Shown: positions 60,741-64,000 of the stretch, one piece after another
Position numbering within the stretch: position 1 is the first letter of the stretch
Layout of the letters: each line of letters begins with the position of its first letter
DNA from: a bacterium
GTDB lineage: Bacteria > Thermotogota > Thermotogae > Mesoaciditogales > Mesoaciditogaceae
Length of the DNA: 64,000 bases
Assembly: GCA_021800445.1 (NCBI GenBank)
Contig: JAJYYZ010000004.1
Span: 1-64,000, forward strand
Reading direction: 5' to 3'
Notes under the pieces: model-generated
Database searches by the model: none
What the model was told of the DNA's origin: nothing
Seen by the model: only the letters and a program-made list of their open reading frames with translations
Position numbers and translations under genes: made by a program

Positions 60741-60748
60741 TGCGGGAT
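60728..60748. repeat. Palindrome ATCCCGCA-CTTGA-TGCGGGAT at the toxin stop codon
   Basis: Perfect 8-bp arms with a 5-base loop containing the TGA stop of the PIN gene. It resembles common dispersed GTCATCCCGCACTTGATGCG-type palindromes of other bacteria. It could act as a transcription or mRNA-stability element. Confidence 0.65.
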
Positions 60749-60795
60749 CGCACTGAAACCTTTAAGGAAATTTCCAAATCTGGCATAATCCGGCC

Positions 60796-60834
60796 AAATA
60801 AAAGAACGGGAGGCGATCTTTGACGATCTCCTCC
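60796..60834 (-). terminator. Probable terminator of the pilin gene
   Basis: GGAGGAGATC-GTCAAA-GATCGCCTCC on the minus strand has nine pairs and one mismatch, followed by CGTTCTTTTATTT. It lies 150 bases past the pilin stop, so the heptad island would be part of the pilin mRNA. Confidence 0.5.
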
Positions 60835-60882
60835 GCTTATCTTCGATTATCTTCAAATTACTTTAAATATCTTCGCTTTTCT

Positions 60883-60987
60883 CTCTAATGTCTAATCCCT
60901 AATCTCTTTTCTACGTGCTACACGCCACCTGCTACGTGCCATAGGCTATACGCCATATGCCATTTGCTGCCATATGCTATTTAATGC
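60883..60987 (+). repeat. Heptad repeat island 4 (15 units)
   Basis: CTCTAAT GTCTAAT CCCTAAT CTCTTTT CTACGTG CTACACG CCACCTG CTACGTG CCATAGG CTATACG CCATATG CCATTTG and three further units. The phase holds for the first dozen units and then slips. It ends at the pilin stop codon. Confidence 0.8.
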
Positions 60988-61467
60988 TCACCAGTACCTG
61001 ACAACGACACCTGTTGCTACTGGGCTGGTATTTTTAGTTGCGGCGACGATGTTTTTAGCAGTACTAAACCCTGCCACACCCTTCCAAACTTTGTAAACTG
61101 TTAATGCGTCAAATGGAAGGTTATAATTAACCGCAAAATAAACTTGTTGAGATTTTATAGCAGTTCCAGTGTTAGTTGTGTATGGACCATTTGGAGTTTT
61201 ACTTACATAAATTGTATAATCTAGGACATTTCCACCAGAAACCGAAGTCGCGAGAGTAGTAACTTTTGGTATTACATGTTCTGAATATGCGTACTGCTGC
61301 ACCTGTGTCACCAAAGACTGTAAATTTTCTGCTATTCTTGTCGCGTTCGCGTGCTGAATCGCACTCAAAGCCACAGGAACAAGCGCGCCCATCAAAGCGG
61401 CGATAACGGCCATAACTATCAAAAGTTCTATAAGCGTGAAACCTTCTCTTTTCTTCCTCATGAACAT
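60988..61467 (-). CDS. Type IV pilin / major pseudopilin
   Basis: A 159-aa prepilin. Short basic leader MFMRKKREG is cut before FTLIELLIVMAVIAALMGAL, with Glu at position 5 of the mature protein. A beta-rich globular domain follows; there is no C-terminal disulfide pair. Own promoter, GGGAGGG SD eight bases ahead of the ATG. It is separated from the minor pilin genes by 273 bases, so it may be expressed independently and more strongly. Confidence 0.88.
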   Translation of the reverse strand: MFMRKKREGFTLIELLIVMAVIAALMGALVPVALSAIQHANATRIAENLQSLVTQVQQYAYSEHVIPKVTTLATSVSGGNVLDYTIYVSKTPNGPYTTNTGTAIKSQQVYFAVNYNLPFDALTVYKVWKGVAGFSTAKNIVAATKNTSPVATGVVVRYW

Positions 61468-61523
61468 GTTCTTTCCCTCCCTTTCACACTAAAAAACTCA
61501 ATATACAAACAATATTTGTCGAA

Positions 61524-61551
61524 AGTATACCATACTTCTGTAAATTATCAA
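61524..61551 (-). promoter_or_regulatory. Promoter of the pilin gene
   Basis: TTGATA (61551-61546), 16-base spacer and TATACT (61529-61524) preceded by TGG, about 57 bases before the ATG. Confidence 0.6.
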
Positions 61552-61674
61552 CGACTTTAAGAAAACTGATTTGTAAATAACTTATGAACCAATGTTAAGC
61601 GTTTCTTAAGACTGCAAATAGATATTCCAACTTCATCCTCGAGGCGATCTAAAAATCTGCTATTCGGTCATTCC

Positions 61675-61737
61675 TTACGATCCGCTACGAGCCACACACT
61701 ATGCACCATTCGCTATGTGCTGTTTCAATTATCAATT
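61675..61737 (+). repeat. Heptad repeat island 5 (9 units)
   Basis: TTACGAT CCGCTAC GAGCCAC ACACTAT GCACCAT TCGCTAT GTGCTGT TTCAATT ATCAATT in strict phase, in the gap between two pilin-type genes and three bases from the end of the upstream gene. Confidence 0.75.
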
Positions 61738-61740
61738 TCT

Positions 61741-62136
61741 TTAATATCCGCCCTGTACGAGTACGCTATCAACTCTTTTGACATTCCCAACTATTATCTC
61801 ATACTTTATCGGTCTTACAGTTATACTCGCCTGTGTAATTGTCGGGTAAACAGTTATTTTGACAAGCCTCATATATGAAGTGGCTCCCTTCGTTGTGCCA
61901 AAAAATTGAGCATTTATGACAGGTGTCGATGTTTCAAGAACCGTGGCTGACGAAGAAATACCCTGTCTGAGTATGTATTGTGAAACATAACTTTCAAAGT
62001 TATTCAGTCGCGACATTGAAACGGCAAAATCACTTTGGGCTATGGTCATCGATGTGATCGACCAGATCATAAGCACACCGAAAAAAACTATCAAAATGGC
62101 AAGAATCGCATCTATTAGAATCGATCCGTCTCGCAT
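61741..62136 (-). CDS. Minor pilin-like protein with atypical prepilin motif
   Basis: A 131-aa protein with leader MRDG followed by SILIDAILAILIVFFGVLMI. This looks like a prepilin N-terminus with Ser at +1 and Asp in place of Glu5, so processing may be unusual. The body is beta-rich. It starts four bases past the previous minor pilin stop, with GAGGTGAG SD. Probably a GspI/PilV-position subunit by gene order. Confidence 0.7.
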   Translation of the reverse strand: MRDGSILIDAILAILIVFFGVLMIWSITSMTIAQSDFAVSMSRLNNFESYVSQYILRQGISSSATVLETSTPVINAQFFGTTKGATSYMRLVKITVYPTITQASITVRPIKYEIIVGNVKRVDSVLVQGGY

Positions 62137-62140
62137 GATC

Positions 62141-62650
62141 TCACCTCAGATTTATGCTTGTTACGGCCGACGTGTAATCGAACTTCGTTTTTCCTTTTGA
62201 AAGGACAAATTTATACTTGACAGATCCATTTTGTGGCTGGTAAAAAACCAAAGACGCAACGTCAGATGCTATTTCAACCGTTTGAATTTTAGTCGGGGTA
62301 ATTTGATTTGCAACCTTTAAAACAATCGATGATCCTTGCATAGTCATCGTTGCAATTTGTGTGTAGGGCGAATAATATATACCGTTCATTCCGAATGGAA
62401 CCTGAACTTGATATGAGATCCATTTGCCTTTTGGATCCACATTTATCGACGATATCGACGGCCCCATCTTTATAAGTTGCGCCTGAATTCTTTGATTTAT
62501 AACCAGTGATCTCTGTGCAAGATTTACCTCGTTAAGGGCCTGCGGGCCAAGAATTGTAAATTGATCCATCATGAAAATTATCATACCCAGCGCTATGAGC
62601 CCGACGGCCATCGAGACAAGCAATTCTATAAGCGTAAATCCATTCTTCAC
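62141..62650 (-). CDS. Minor pilin, PilW/GspJ-like prepilin
   Basis: A 169-aa prepilin: MKNG then FTLIELLVSMAVGLIALGMI, with a beta-rich C-terminal half. The GTG at 62650 stands six bases after AGGTG, which overlaps the previous stop; the upstream GTG at 62659 is part of that SD. It lies in a tight minus-strand operon. Confidence 0.82.
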   Translation of the reverse strand: MKNGFTLIELLVSMAVGLIALGMIIFMMDQFTILGPQALNEVNLAQRSLVINQRIQAQLIKMGPSISSINVDPKGKWISYQVQVPFGMNGIYYSPYTQIATMTMQGSSIVLKVANQITPTKIQTVEIASDVASLVFYQPQNGSVKYKFVLSKGKTKFDYTSAVTSINLR

Positions 62651-62659
62651 GTCGATCAC

Positions 62660-64000
62660 CTAAAAGGTAGTTCTAACGGCAAGCAGTAACGCTTTGCCCT
62701 GTGCCGATGGTGTTCCATACATATTAGACGGCATTCCAGAAAGATTTCGCCAATCGAAGGCATAATATTTGTAAAAGCCACTTGTGATTATAGTATTTCC
62801 ATTTAAATTTAAATAATGATAGACGTCTCCAAAGTAATGATTTAACCAGTCTGACACCCAAGAAGAGCCGTTCCAGTTAGATGAAGAAATATATCCATTA
62901 CTCATAAGATCGGTTGCCAATTGTTCGAGTGCGCTTATGGCATTTTGATTGTTACCACTTTCTATTGCATTGATAACGTTGTTATAATCATTTGAAAGCC
63001 AAGATGGTACTTTACTCCATTTGATGTTTCCAAACCAATTAAAATAACTTTTTGGTAAATGGTTATAACCCCAATCATAGAAGTCATATTCAAATGCATA
63101 TGCGATTTCATAAGGCATACTTTGTATACTGCTTTGGAAAGTACCTACCGGTCCTCTTTTATATTGCATCAAAGAACCATATAAAAACAATTGACCCATT
63201 GGATTAGAATTATCCCAATTTTTATAAGAAAAACTCCCCTTAAATGCGTAAATGCTTGCCATTAGTTTTGTATTTGAAACAGCATTACTTGTCAAAGTAA
63301 CGTTATTATTTGCAACTATGTTCAGCGCATCAGTACAAGTTGAATTTCTTAGCTGTGTTACCATTGATGTCGACACTGGAGAAGAAAGCCAATTTGAATT
63401 GCTTTTATCGAAAAGTGTATTTGCGTCTTCATATACTATATTAGATTGTATGTAAGCACTTTTAGTGGTGTATAAGGTATATTTTCCGGCAACTATCGCA
63501 TCGTTAGTTCCATTCGAGTTTTTGTCACCGCTTATGTAAAGATTCGAACTTGTTTTTATAACTCCGTTAAAATTAAAATTGAATGTACTTGAATTTTGTA
63601 AACCAAGAATTTTTGCGGCAGTTTCACCATTTACCACAATTTGAGATGTTCCGGGGACAGAAGAACCATCTGTCGGATTCACCATAAAAAGATGATGCCA
63701 TGATTGACCATTACTGTCTTTGTAATAAACACTCATTGTCTTTGAATTACCGTTTGCGCTGAAAACAATCTTTATATCCGGAATGCTACTGAACCCTGCA
63801 CTTGTCCAGTTGAACTTTGAAAGATCAAATCCGATTGGAGTGGGAGTGATTCCGGCGGTTGCAACATAAGACGGAGACACAACTTCAGAATTTATTTGAG
63901 ATGAATATTGATTCGCTATCATTGACATATTCATCGATGCAATATCGGCTGGTGTAAGAATCGCATTACCGCTTAAAAATTGTGGGTTTCCAGAAACGAT
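62660..64000 (-). CDS. Large pilus-operon protein, 5' end beyond the window
   Basis: The frame is open from the window edge to the TAG at 62660-62662, at least 446 codons. Codons upstream of the first in-window ATG (63934) continue without a stop, so that ATG is internal. The sequence is rich in Asn, Ser, Tyr and Trp and secreted-looking, with no membrane helix in the visible part; it ends GKALLLAVRTTF. Position suggests a PilX-like or tip-associated component. I do not recognise the family. Confidence 0.65.
   Translation of the reverse strand: MVSGNPQFLSGNAILTPADIASMNMSMIANQYSSQINSEVVSPSYVATAGITPTPIGFDLSKFNWTSAGFSSIPDIKIVFSANGNSKTMSVYYKDSNGQSWHHLFMVNPTDGSSVPGTSQIVVNGETAAKILGLQNSSTFNFNFNGVIKTSSNLYISGDKNSNGTNDAIVAGKYTLYTTKSAYIQSNIVYEDANTLFDKSNSNWLSSPVSTSMVTQLRNSTCTDALNIVANNNVTLTSNAVSNTKLMASIYAFKGSFSYKNWDNSNPMGQLFLYGSLMQYKRGPVGTFQSSIQSMPYEIAYAFEYDFYDWGYNHLPKSYFNWFGNIKWSKVPSWLSNDYNNVINAIESGNNQNAISALEQLATDLMSNGYISSSNWNGSSWVSDWLNHYFGDVYHYLNLNGNTIITSGFYKYYAFDWRNLSGMPSNMYGTPSAQGKALLLAVRTTF

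Overview
The window reads as one piece of a bacterial chromosome, most likely from the phylum Thermotogota, possibly one of its less thermophilic lineages. The pointers are: a large Mrp-Mbx-Nfn operon with a ferredoxin-GltD fusion of the kind I recall from Thermotoga; the cmk-ispH-rpsA-der-plsY cluster; a Der protein with NKAE in place of NKxD in its first GTPase domain; frequent TTG and GTG starts behind strong Shine-Dalgarno (SD) sites; and a beta-rich envelope protein. By eye the base composition is moderately AT-rich. I ran no database search, so the assignment is an inference. I see no prophage, no CRISPR array and no intact insertion sequence.

Layout. 1-2.2 kb: end of an unknown membrane protein, murC and tatD. 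2.3-5.5 kb (minus): a UgpBAE-like ABC importer with its own operator-like palindrome and a terminator behind the binding-protein gene. 5.7-6.8 kb (minus): an HHH-DUF2087 fusion and a zinc-ribbon MscL. 6.9-17.9 kb (plus): degV, a hotdog thioesterase, then adenine deaminase, a lone xanthine-dehydrogenase-type molybdenum subunit, a PLP enzyme and an 8-oxoguanine-deaminase-like enzyme, followed by an M32 carboxypeptidase and a MutS-family ATPase. 17.9 kb: tRNA-Gln. 18.2-33.1 kb (plus): CPA1 antiporter, diiron ferritin-like protein, MrpE/F/G/B/C/D and a second antiporter subunit, four complex-I-like subunits, a NuoI-GltD fusion, NfnA and NfnB. Together these look like a membrane ferredoxin:NAD(P) ion pump joined to electron-bifurcation proteins.

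33.3-41.8 kb (minus): an eight-gene housekeeping operon, mtnA-holB-ricT-tgt-mrp-proS-ftsY-NYN nuclease. 42.4-47.5 kb (minus): def-fmt-envelope protein-rlmD-like-bcp-fRMsr. 47.7-48.7 kb: an orphan CopG-type antitoxin, a nitroreductase and tRNA-Gly. 48.7-59.4 kb (plus): aspS, cmk, ispH, rpsA, der, plsY, a small membrane protein, a GH31 glucosidase and nfo. 59.6-60.8 kb: a small orphan gene and a Phd-PIN toxin-antitoxin pair bracketed by palindromes. 61-64 kb (minus): a type IV pilin gene and a cluster of minor pilins that runs off the window.

The strongest unexplained signal lies between genes. Islands at about 33.1-33.3, 41.9-42.4, 59.35-59.57, 60.88-60.99 and 61.68-61.74 kb are built of degenerate seven-base direct repeats. 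The units come in families such as CTAATCC, TTACGCG, GCTACGN, GCCATAN and CAATTNT, and they keep a strict 7-nt phase for up to 140 bases. Several islands flank or enclose a second element, an imperfect hairpin of about 80-95 bp that also occurs at 4.1 and 5.6 kb. The arrays supply the 3' ends and stop codons of at least two genes. A second notable feature is the rpsA start region, where a C(UUCG)G hairpin sits between a perfect SD and the ATG.
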